This document shows, one piece after another, positions 13,741-19,693 of a stretch of DNA of 19,693 bases. This DNA comes from Methanomassiliicoccales archaeon PtaU1.Bin030. Its GTDB lineage: Archaea > Thermoplasmatota > Thermoplasmata > Methanomassiliicoccales > Methanomassiliicoccaceae. Both the position numbers and the translations under genes were made by a program. The first letter of the stretch is position 1; every line of letters starts with the position of its first letter. The notes under the pieces are model-generated. The model saw only the letters and a program-made list of their open reading frames with translations, had not been told where the DNA came from and ran no database searches. The stretch lies in contig MVRB01000059.1 in the NCBI GenBank assembly GCA_002067635.1, forward strand, positions 1 through 19,693. Direction: 5' to 3'.

Positions 13741-14676
13741 CTGAGTATCAAGCCCCCCAGGGACAACATACGACTTAGTCCGAATAAGACTTTCGCCGGC
13801 CGAACCGAGAACGGCAAGGTCGGGTGCAAGTACTGCCAGAGCCACAAGGTAATCAAGTGGGGAAAGAGCGGAGGCAAGCAGCGCTACCGGTGCTCAGAGT
13901 GCGGCAAGACGTTCTGCGACGACGGCGCGTTCCCGCATACTCGTGTGAATGCCAGGATTGTATCCGCCTCGCTTGAGCTGTATTTCGATGGGTTATCACT
14001 AGCCAAGATTCGTCGGTACATCTGGCGCAGCCACGGCATCAAGGTCTGTCGTGTCACAGTCTGGAAATGGATCCAGAAGTACATTCCGAAGGTAAAGGCG
14101 CTCATCGCCAAGATGGTGCCGGATGCGGCAAGCTCATGGCACTGTGACGAGACGATGATCAAGGTTAGCGGAGATTGGCAATACTTCTGGGACGGAATCG
14201 ACTACGCCTCGAGGTACGTCTTCATGGGCATGCTGACGCCGGGTCGGAACGTCCCTGATGCAAAGCAGTTCTTCATGGGAGCTAAGAAAGCAGTGGGCGG
14301 CAGATCACCTATGCTGATAGTCACAGACGGCTGTGGCGTCTACGAAAAAGGCATCACCAAGAATTTTTGGAGCAAAGTTCACCTGGGAGAGTGCAAGTAC
14401 ATCAGGAAGCCTGGATTGAGGGCTAGGGAGGGCAAGCTGTCTAACAACGTCATCGAGCGCTTCCACAATACTCTCAAAGAGCGGATGAAGATCACGCGAT
14501 GGTTCAAGAGCGTCCAGGGGGCAGTAAACGCACTGGACGGCTTTGTGATCCAATACAACTTCTTGAGACCGCACACAACGCTTAGAGGAAGGACCCCGGC
14601 ACAAGCAGCAGGACTGAAACTACCTTTCGAGAATGGGTGGGGCGACCTTATCCAGTGGTCCTATTCCACCGCTTGA
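13741..14676 (+). CDS. tnp: DDE transposase with zinc-ribbon N-terminus (IS6/IS240-like)
   Basis: About 311 residues from the suggested start. An N-terminal zinc ribbon (CKYC ... RCSECGKTF) and a helix-turn-helix (SLAKIRRYIWRSHGIKVCRV) are followed by a catalytic core: Asp in WHCDETMIKV, Asp in IVTDGCGVY, Glu in NNVIERFHNTLKER. The second Asp to Glu distance is 42 residues, longer than classic IS6 (34). Oddly, no ATG, GTG or TTG lies in this frame between the accessory gene and the zinc ribbon, although the frame stays open upstream through the accessory gene. CTG 13741, after GGGAG, is my placeholder. Alternatives are minus-one frameshifting from the accessory gene, or decay of the start. 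Confidence 0.8.
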   Translation: MSIKPPRDNIRLSPNKTFAGRTENGKVGCKYCQSHKVIKWGKSGGKQRYRCSECGKTFCDDGAFPHTRVNARIVSASLELYFDGLSLAKIRRYIWRSHGIKVCRVTVWKWIQKYIPKVKALIAKMVPDAASSWHCDETMIKVSGDWQYFWDGIDYASRYVFMGMLTPGRNVPDAKQFFMGAKKAVGGRSPMLIVTDGCGVYEKGITKNFWSKVHLGECKYIRKPGLRAREGKLSNNVIERFHNTLKERMKITRWFKSVQGAVNALDGFVIQYNFLRPHTTLRGRTPAQAAGLKLPFENGWGDLIQWSYSTA

Positions 14677-14791
14677 ACGTAAGTGATTATTGAAAAACGT
14701 CGGGTGGTAAGAATATATGATTATATGCTTATCGAACTATCATAATAGCGATAATGTTATATTTATGGACGCATTCCTATTCTTGGGGGTC

Positions 14792-15007
14792 ATGAGACCG
14801 GTGGCCGAGCCGATAGAAGAAAAAATTCGAGATTTCATCATGCAAAATCCCGGCACATATGTTGAGGAGATCTCGCGCAGGCTAGGCTACAACCGAGCAA
14901 CAGTTACCAAGTATGTTCGTGGTTTTGTCGGCTCTGATACCATATCTGAGAAAAAGAAGGGCCCCATTTACGAGCTCTGGCCTAACAATGGGGGAAGTCA
15001 TCAGTGA
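14792..15007 (+). CDS. Winged-helix regulator or specificity subunit upstream of the methyltransferase
   Basis: A 71-residue winged helix-turn-helix: helix EEKIRDFIMQNPG, then YVEEISRRLGYNRATVTKYV as the recognition unit, and a beta wing ISEKKKGPIYEL. ATG 14792 is preferred because GGGGGT lies just upstream and a TATA-like TTATATTT (14757-14764) is 30 nt away; ATGs at 14765 and 14717 are in frame but add an uncharacteristic hydrophobic leader. The stop overlaps the methyltransferase GTG by 4 nt. It probably controls the cassette in the manner of a restriction-modification controller protein, although it is MarR/ArsR-like rather than an Xre-type C protein. Confidence 0.75.
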   Translation: MRPVAEPIEEKIRDFIMQNPGTYVEEISRRLGYNRATVTKYVRGFVGSDTISEKKKGPIYELWPNNGGSHQ

Positions 15008-15912
15008 CCCGTGCAAAATCATCTAAAAAGAGTAAAGAGAAGGCTCAGCCCCCAAAAATAGATGAGTTGGCCAACCCTTCTCAAGATGTACTGAATCTCA
15101 CCTATCCAGACTCCTTCATCAACAAGATCGTTTGTGGGGATTGCATCAAGGTAATGAAGGCCATCCCGGACAATACTATTGATCTAATAGTCACCTCGCC
15201 GCCTTATGATAATCTTAGGACCTACAACGGATTCAACTTCGAATTTCCAAAGATTGCCGAGCAGATGTACCGAATACTAAAAAAAACCGGGGTAGCGGTG
15301 TGGGTCGTTGGTGACCGGATTACTGATGGCAATAAAAGCCTCACCAGCTTTAGGCAGGCCATTCAATTTCAGGACATCGGCTTTAAAATTCATGATGTCA
15401 TGATATATAAGAAGAAGAACACGCCGTTCATGAGATCAAACGCCTACACGAACTGCTATGAGTTCATGTTCGTACTTACAAAAAACAAGCCCAAGGTGTT
15501 TCACCCATTAATGGAGCCTACAAGGCGTAACGGGTTTGAAATGCTGGTCCATAATAAGAAAGCAGATGGTATTAACAAAAAAATCATGGGCAAGTTGAAC
15601 GAGGAGAAAGTGAGGACCAATATCTGGGAATACGCCGTCGGCCTTGGGGGAACGACCAACGATAAAATCGCATTCCAACATCCAGCAGTCTTTCCGGAAT
15701 CCCTAGTAGCCGATCACATCACCTCATGGACGGATGAAGGTGATATTGTGCTGGATCCGATGTGCGGAAGCGGCACGACCCCGAAAGTGTCAAAAATGCT
15801 AAATCGGAAGTATATCGGCATCGACATCAGCGAAGAATATTGTGCGATAGCCAAAGAACGAGTCGGTGCGGTAACGGTCCAAACCCATCTCGGGGTCCAT
15901 GATCAATCTTGA
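15004..15912 (+). CDS. Type II DNA methyltransferase, beta class (N4-cytosine or N6-adenine)
   Basis: A 302-residue amino-methyltransferase. Catalytic motif IV TSPPYDN (64-70) comes before the SAM-binding motif I DPMCGSGTT (251-259), the order of the beta class. The SPPY form is more usual for N4-cytosine than N6-adenine enzymes, but either is possible. The target-recognition segment lies in the middle (about 110-210). A Lys-rich N-terminus may contact DNA. GTG 15004 overlaps the regulator stop. Its 3' end overlaps the convergent nuclease gene by 10 nt, so methyltransferase and nuclease form a tight tail-to-tail cassette. Confidence 0.93.
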   Translation: MTRAKSSKKSKEKAQPPKIDELANPSQDVLNLTYPDSFINKIVCGDCIKVMKAIPDNTIDLIVTSPPYDNLRTYNGFNFEFPKIAEQMYRILKKTGVAVWVVGDRITDGNKSLTSFRQAIQFQDIGFKIHDVMIYKKKNTPFMRSNAYTNCYEFMFVLTKNKPKVFHPLMEPTRRNGFEMLVHNKKADGINKKIMGKLNEEKVRTNIWEYAVGLGGTTNDKIAFQHPAVFPESLVADHITSWTDEGDIVLDPMCGSGTTPKVSKMLNRKYIGIDISEEYCAIAKERVGAVTVQTHLGVHDQS

Positions 15913-16469
15913 AGCTTTCTAGCAATACTTCGGGCAAGAAGCGTCAGGCTATTCAGCCGTCCATAAGAATGGACAGTTATCCTCTCGCCTTCGATGTTGT
16001 AATCACAAATGGATAAGTGCTGCGTTACCCCGTTCATTACGAACTCGGTCAAGTGGGGGCTTCCCCGTAATACGTTGTTAAATCCAGCAGTGGGTGGCGA
16101 ATTTGCTCCGATGAGCAAACCATATGGCACCTTGGACGCTATGCAATAACCTATTAGCTGGGCTAAGTGGTTAAGCCTTAACGGATCGTCCTTTTTTACC
16201 TCACAAATGACCTGAACGCAAATGTTAGTGGAAACATTTCTTACATTTCCAACGATGTCAACTTTCAATTCTCTAGCCAGCTCGATGTTTGGCATCAGAG
16301 AGTCTACTGATACCCCCTCCCTTGCAGCAATCCTGCGTAGTCCTGTATACAGATCTACAGAACCGCAGGGTTCAAAGTCCACTGAGAAAGGCCCAAGCGC
16401 CGTCATTATTGGAGCGAGACCGGATTTCAATGTCTTTGATATTCCAGGATAGGTGTCCGACTCAGGCAT
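15903..16469 (-). CDS. PD-(D/E)XK-like putative restriction endonuclease
   Basis: A 188-residue protein with no family I recognise. The sequence LKVDIVGN followed by QVICEVKKDD gives Asp 71 and Glu 90-x-Lys 92, spaced as in the PD-(D/E)XK nuclease core, here in alternating strands. A helix before it contains NIELAREL, and the following RLNHLAQLIGYCIAS fits the helix usually found after the core. ATG 16469 is preferred since GAGGA lies 5 nt upstream; a GTG at 16496 is also open. It overlaps the stop of the LAGLIDADG-like gene by 8 nt, so the two are translated together. Beside a methyltransferase, restriction is the natural role. Confidence 0.6.
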   Translation of the reverse strand: MPESDTYPGISKTLKSGLAPIMTALGPFSVDFEPCGSVDLYTGLRRIAAREGVSVDSLMPNIELARELKVDIVGNVRNVSTNICVQVICEVKKDDPLRLNHLAQLIGYCIASKVPYGLLIGANSPPTAGFNNVLRGSPHLTEFVMNGVTQHLSICDYNIEGERITVHSYGRLNSLTLLARSIARKLQD

Positions 16470-17460
16470 CTTCGTCCTCTTCAGTAAGAACGACACCGCT
16501 CGGTTCTGCAGGTGGGTATCGAGGTACAGTTCTCCTCAACCATGATGACGGAGCATGAGGGCAACCCATGGCTTGGCATATGTGGGTGTAATGAATGAAA
16601 TGACCTCGGACCTGTGGTGGAAGGTCCGTAGAATTTTCATCTTCATGAGAACACTTCCTACCATTGACCCTGTAGCTTCTGTTAGGGCATAATGTGCCAT
16701 AATTGAGCGTCCCGCCCCTTGTAATGCGCTCCTCATCAAGTAGCTGTTCTAGGCCCCTTCTCTTACAATCCAATGTGTAGTTGATACGGGCAAAATCACA
16801 GGCTCGGACTCTGACCTTGTGTCCTTTCTTCCAGTATGCATGGGGACTGCTCCCAGCGTGCATGTTGGGATGATGCCATAGTATTTGATCCACCGGTACG
16901 CCAAGGGAGTGAAGGGTTTGACACAGTTCTAATGGCAACTTCCAGTTCTCCCCAAAAATCTCGAATGAGATGATTGTTGTGTTGGTCGAGCGATTCCTAT
17001 GGCTCGTCCTGCAGCTACCAACCACATCGGCGAAACCGGAAATGAACTTCTTCTTCGCTCTGTCATCGATGCCCGACATGAGCGTGGCGATCGAGGCACT
17101 CTTACGCAGTGTACCGATAGTCGGCAGGCCCCATTGTCGAAGAAGGCCATATAGGATTTGCGGGACGGGCGCAATGTCAATCGAAAATCGTGGAGTTTGT
17201 CCCGGCGCCAAATGAACCATGTTCGTGTTTGGCGAAGCCCTGGTGTTGAGAAGGCGCTCGATCATAGGGCATAGCTGTTGGACCGACTGTTGGAACCAGT
17301 CGAGTGCTATTCTTGGATCGGTGTTAGGCCATTGTTGGAATGGAAAATCGATGACAATGTTATTTTCATTGATTGTCCCTCCTCCGACAAGAAGGCCAAG
17401 GAAGTACGCTGTTTCTTCGTCCAATTTTTTCGCCCCTGAGCAGGTCGAAGCTAACAACAA
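16462..17460 (-). CDS. LAGLIDADG-like protein with C-terminal Cys/His cluster
   Basis: About 332 residues from TTG 17460; another TTG 12 codons later is possible. Two segments resemble the LAGLIDADG dimer-interface helices of homing endonucleases: AYFLGLLVGGGTI (18-30) and KKFISGFADVVGS (137-149), about 120 residues apart as in a two-repeat monomer. The first lacks the usual acidic catalytic residue (GGG), while the second keeps Asp in FADVVG. The C-terminus holds CPN...RKC...THICQAMGCPH (Cys 258, 270, 295, 300), suggesting a zinc site. It is not inside another gene or intron, and is coupled to the nuclease, so a role as DNA-recognition or nicking partner is my inference. Confidence 0.55.
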   Translation of the reverse strand: MLLASTCSGAKKLDEETAYFLGLLVGGGTINENNIVIDFPFQQWPNTDPRIALDWFQQSVQQLCPMIERLLNTRASPNTNMVHLAPGQTPRFSIDIAPVPQILYGLLRQWGLPTIGTLRKSASIATLMSGIDDRAKKKFISGFADVVGSCRTSHRNRSTNTTIISFEIFGENWKLPLELCQTLHSLGVPVDQILWHHPNMHAGSSPHAYWKKGHKVRVRACDFARINYTLDCKRRGLEQLLDEERITRGGTLNYGTLCPNRSYRVNGRKCSHEDENSTDLPPQVRGHFIHYTHICQAMGCPHAPSSWLRRTVPRYPPAEPSGVVLTEEDEDA

Positions 17461-17628
17461 TCTCTCGTTAAATAATGTTTGGCGTAGAGTAGGTTATTTT
17501 TTTTATAATTTTAGATTTATTGTCGCCATTAGACATGTCCGACGCCATGACGATGTCTGGCCAACATCAAGTAAACAATGCACTATTCTCGTATAGTGTT
17601 ATATACTTCCTTATACATAATGACATTT

Positions 17629-17657
17629 GTCCGACAATAATACTAATAATGTCGGAC
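17629..17657 (+). promoter_or_regulatory. Palindromic operator of the RHH-ftsZ unit
   Basis: GTCCGACA (17629-17636) and its exact complement TGTCGGAC (17650-17657) flank a 13-bp AT-rich centre, 20 bp before the RHH start. A further GTCCGAC lies at 17537-17543. TATA-like sequence at about 17598-17605 (TTATATAC) lies upstream, so a protein bound here would block transcription start. The 217-bp gap 17461-17677 otherwise holds only the divergent promoter of the LAGLIDADG-like gene. Confidence 0.65.
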
Positions 17658-17677
17658 AACTTTATCGGGAGAGATGT

Positions 17678-17986
17678 ATGAGCGAGACTGAACGGATCAC
17701 CATAAGGATACCGAGTGATAAGGTCGAGGCCTTGGAGATGCTGGTGAGAGAGGGTAAGTATCCAACGATCTCTGACGCCATTAGAGCGGCCATCGACAGC
17801 TTCGTGGACAGCAACTTCACTCCCGATCACATCGAGCGGGTGACGGTGGAGCTGCCCAAGGGCAACGTGGTGGAGCTCGAGTGTCTGGTCAAGGACGGCG
17901 ACTCCGTCTCGATCGACGATGCCATAAGGAATGCGGTGAGGGAGTACACGCGGAAGAGGCTCCGGGTCATGGAGGAGATGCACTAG
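17678..17986 (+). CDS. Tandem ribbon-helix-helix regulator upstream of ftsZ (CdrS/CdrL-like)
   Basis: A 102-residue protein with two RHH-like units: strand ERITIRIP with helices ALEMLVREGKYPTISDAIRA (about 5-40), and strand ERVTVELP with helices VVELECLVKDG and SIDDAIRNAVREYTRK (about 53-95). Two units in one chain would make a pseudo-dimer. ATG 17678 has GGGAGAG 6-8 nt upstream; an earlier in-frame TTG is inside the palindrome. It ends 43 bp before ftsZ in the same direction. In haloarchaea, the RHH regulator CdrS is encoded with and controls ftsZ2; the same arrangement here supports a cell-division regulator, although homology is not shown. Confidence 0.85.
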   Translation: MSETERITIRIPSDKVEALEMLVREGKYPTISDAIRAAIDSFVDSNFTPDHIERVTVELPKGNVVELECLVKDGDSVSIDDAIRNAVREYTRKRLRVMEEMH

Positions 17987-18029
17987 CCGCATCGATCCAC
18001 ATGCTGGATATTGCGGAGGTGTTGAGGCT

Positions 18030-19085
18030 GTGATCAATTTCGGGTCCTTAGAGGACCTGCAGCAGGGCGCTGCGGATCTCAAGATATTGGTCATAGGTTG
18101 CGGGGGAGGAGGGTGCAACAGCGTCCACCGTCTTACCAACATAGGCATCCAGGGTGTCAAGACCATCGCCATCAATACTGATAAGAGCCACCTCCGGACC
18201 ATCAACGCCGATCAGAGACTTCTCATAGGGAGCCAGGTGACCCGTGGTCTGGGGGCCGGAGGCATCCCGGAGGTGGGTGAGGGATGCATGGAGAACGCGC
18301 TGGACGCTCTGAACAAGATACTCCAGGACGCGGACCTGACCTTCATAACCGCCGGTCTGGGCGGCGGCACGGGGACAGGAGTGGCTCCCGTGGTGGCCCG
18401 GGAGGCCCGCAGGCACGGCTCACTGGTGGTCTCCATGGCGACCACGCCCTTCCAGTTCGAGCGCGGGCGCCGCATGGAGGCGGCGCGCTGGGGCATCGGG
18501 AGGCTCAACGACAACTCCGACATGATGCTCCTCCTGGACAACAACCGGCTCATGGACATGGTCAACCACCTGCCCATAGAGCAGGGCTTCGGGGTCATGG
18601 ACCAGCTCATATCGGAGATGATCAAGGGACTGGTGGAGGCTGTGACCCTGCCCTCCCTGGTTAATATCGATTTCAACGACCTCCGCACCATCATGCGCCA
18701 CAAGGGGGTCTCCACGATCCTGTATGGCGAGAGCACGGACCCTGATGGGGCGGTGCGGGAGGCGCTCGGCAACCCTCTTCTGGAGATCGATTATGAGGGC
18801 GCCACTGGCGCGCTGATTCACGTCACTGGCGGGGAGAAGCTGTCGGTGAGGAAGGTGACCAAGGTCCTAGAGGGGATGAGCGAGCAGCTGGACCCTGAAG
18901 CGCAGGTGATCTTCGGGGCCCGGGTGGACCCCTCTTACAAGGACCTCATTCGCGTCATGGCCGTGATCACTGGCATCCAAGGGGTGGGCGAGAAGAAGGG
19001 CCGTCGCTCCCACGAGCGAGAGGAGCTAGCGAACACGATAGAGGAGCTGGTGGACGGTAGGCCCCGTCGTCGCTCACCGCGGTAG
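18030..19085 (+). CDS. ftsZ: Cell division GTPase FtsZ, divergent third copy (FtsZ2-like)
   Basis: A 351-residue FtsZ with T1 loop GCGGGGCNS (23-31), tubulin signature GGGTGTG (111-117) and T7 loop NIDFND, so GTPase sites are intact. It is well separated in sequence from the two tandem copies. It lacks their N-terminal Ser-rich leader and their acidic-hydrophobic tail, ending instead in a basic Arg/Lys-rich stretch. This and the RHH gene in front suggest the FtsZ2 lineage. Start GTG 18030 follows GGAGGTG at about 9 nt. The 3' end overlaps the convergent TrmJ-like gene by 12 nt. Confidence 0.95.
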   Translation: MINFGSLEDLQQGAADLKILVIGCGGGGCNSVHRLTNIGIQGVKTIAINTDKSHLRTINADQRLLIGSQVTRGLGAGGIPEVGEGCMENALDALNKILQDADLTFITAGLGGGTGTGVAPVVAREARRHGSLVVSMATTPFQFERGRRMEAARWGIGRLNDNSDMMLLLDNNRLMDMVNHLPIEQGFGVMDQLISEMIKGLVEAVTLPSLVNIDFNDLRTIMRHKGVSTILYGESTDPDGAVREALGNPLLEIDYEGATGALIHVTGGEKLSVRKVTKVLEGMSEQLDPEAQVIFGARVDPSYKDLIRVMAVITGIQGVGEKKGRRSHEREELANTIEELVDGRPRRRSPR

Positions 19086-19693
19086 CTTCTTCCTTCCATC
19101 GATTAGCTTGGCGGCATCGCCGATGACACCCATGATGGTGTAGAACTCCCATTTTGTAGGAACTGCCCTCCCCATCATCCGGCGGAACATGATCTCCGTG
19201 TTCTCCCTACGGAACTGGGGATAGTCGATAGCCTCTAGCAGGTCGGCGAAGAACTTGTAGAGCAGCTCCCGCTCCTCCTCCGAGGAGACGGGGACACGTG
19301 AGATACGGTGCCCTTCGGCAAGGTACAGCTCATAGATGACTATGGTCACCGCGTGAGATAGGTTCAGCACAGGGTACGCATCGTCCGAGGGGATGTGGAC
19401 CAGCAGATCGCATCTGGACAGCTCATCTTGGGTTAATCCCAGCCCCTCCCGGCCGAACAGCAGAGCGATACGTCCTTCATGTTCTGCGGTCCTAGCAGCC
19501 AGGTCCCGCGGGCTCATGGGTATGCGAACGTAGTGCTTCGGTCCATGGGTGACGATGCCCGTCGTGCCCACCACCAGGGAGCAGCCCCTTATGGCCTCAT
19601 CGACCGTGCCCACCACCTTCGCTCTCTCCAGGATGTGACCGGCATGCTTGGCCCTCTTGAACGCCTCCTCCCCTATGGGGCAGGGGTCGACCA
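19074..19693 (-). CDS. trmJ: TrmJ-like tRNA 2'-O-methyltransferase (SPOUT), partial (runs off right edge)
   Basis: The frame is open to the window edge, so the N-terminus is missing; about 206 residues are visible. The knotted SPOUT SAM-binding core is clear: VVGTTG, ALLFGREGLGLTQDEL, then CDLLVHIPSDDAYPVLNLSH with the asparagine loop. Upstream residues CPIGEEAFKRAKHAGHILER match the family's helix after the first strand. TrmJ methylates the 2'-OH of position 32 in the tRNA anticodon loop. The C-terminal helices (LLYKFFADLLEAIDYP, RRMMGRAVPTKWE) fit the usual dimerisation extension. Convergent with ftsZ. Confidence 0.88.
   Translation of the reverse strand, partial: VDPCPIGEEAFKRAKHAGHILERAKVVGTVDEAIRGCSLVVGTTGIVTHGPKHYVRIPMSPRDLAARTAEHEGRIALLFGREGLGLTQDELSRCDLLVHIPSDDAYPVLNLSHAVTIVIYELYLAEGHRISRVPVSSEEERELLYKFFADLLEAIDYPQFRRENTEIMFRRMMGRAVPTKWEFYTIMGVIGDAAKLIDGRKKLPR

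Larger units (their letters stand above)
13439..14735 (+). mobile_element. Insertion sequence with accessory gene and DDE transposase (ends uncertain)
   Basis: The element carries a DUF2080-like small gene and a DDE transposase. Proposed ends are an 8-bp inverted match, TCGATAAG at 13439-13446 and CTTATCGA at 14728-14735; this is short and may be chance. No target duplication is visible. A 9-bp direct repeat GGGTGCGAT (13495-13503 and 13506-13514, 11 bp apart) lies just before the accessory gene and may be a transposase or regulator site. Confidence 0.5.

Noticed and set aside
1..19693. CRISPR array or complete tRNA/rRNA gene
   Set aside because: No regularly spaced long repeats and no full cloverleaf or rRNA signature were found on either strand by eye.

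Overview
The window reads as a euryarchaeal chromosome of moderately high GC. Archaeal-type genes include TBP, Orc1/Cdc6, Spt5, SecE, the P0/P1 stalk proteins with their shared acidic tail, and three FtsZ paralogues. The secE-spt5-rpl11-rpl1-rpl10-rpl12 order is a classic euryarchaeal block. Gene content and the long Spt5 suggest Thermoplasmata or Methanomassiliicoccales-like relatives; that placement is inference, not a computed phylogeny.

Layout. 1-2.4 kb (minus strand): an incomplete CxxC protein at the edge, orc1/cdc6, and a Nif3-like protein whose stop overlaps the orc1 GTG start. 2.5-8.8 kb (minus strand): two tandem ftsZ genes, secE, an N-terminally extended spt5, rpl11, rpl1, rpl10 and rpl12. 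8.8-8.96 kb holds a GC-rich, hairpin-rich intergenic stretch that may be a non-coding RNA. 9.0-10.7 kb: acylphosphatase (plus strand) convergent with a TatD-like hydrolase (minus strand); the hydrolase appears to start at a CTG overlapping the stop of the TBP gene.

10.7-17.6 kb is an AT-richer accessory region: an intergenic stretch with 15-bp iterated repeats, small hypothetical genes, a ribbon-helix-helix (RHH) regulator with an 11-bp-phased operator, a two-gene unit whose second product resembles DUF1828 proteins, and an insertion sequence with a DUF2080-like accessory gene. It ends in an apparent restriction-modification cassette: winged-helix regulator, beta-class (SPPY) DNA methyltransferase, PD-(D/E)XK-like nuclease, and a LAGLIDADG-like protein.

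17.6-19.7 kb returns to GC-rich host-like genes. A tandem-RHH regulator with a palindromic promoter lies directly upstream of a third, divergent ftsZ, resembling the cdrS-ftsZ2 arrangement known from haloarchaea. It is followed convergently by a TrmJ-like tRNA 2'-O-methyltransferase running off the right edge.

The strongest candidates for new biology are the RHH-ftsZ unit and its possible remote operators, the LAGLIDADG/PD-(D/E)XK/methyltransferase cassette, the DUF1828-like two-gene unit, the transposase without a normal start codon, and the structured intergenic RNA candidate. All are sequence-reading inferences; no database search was run.
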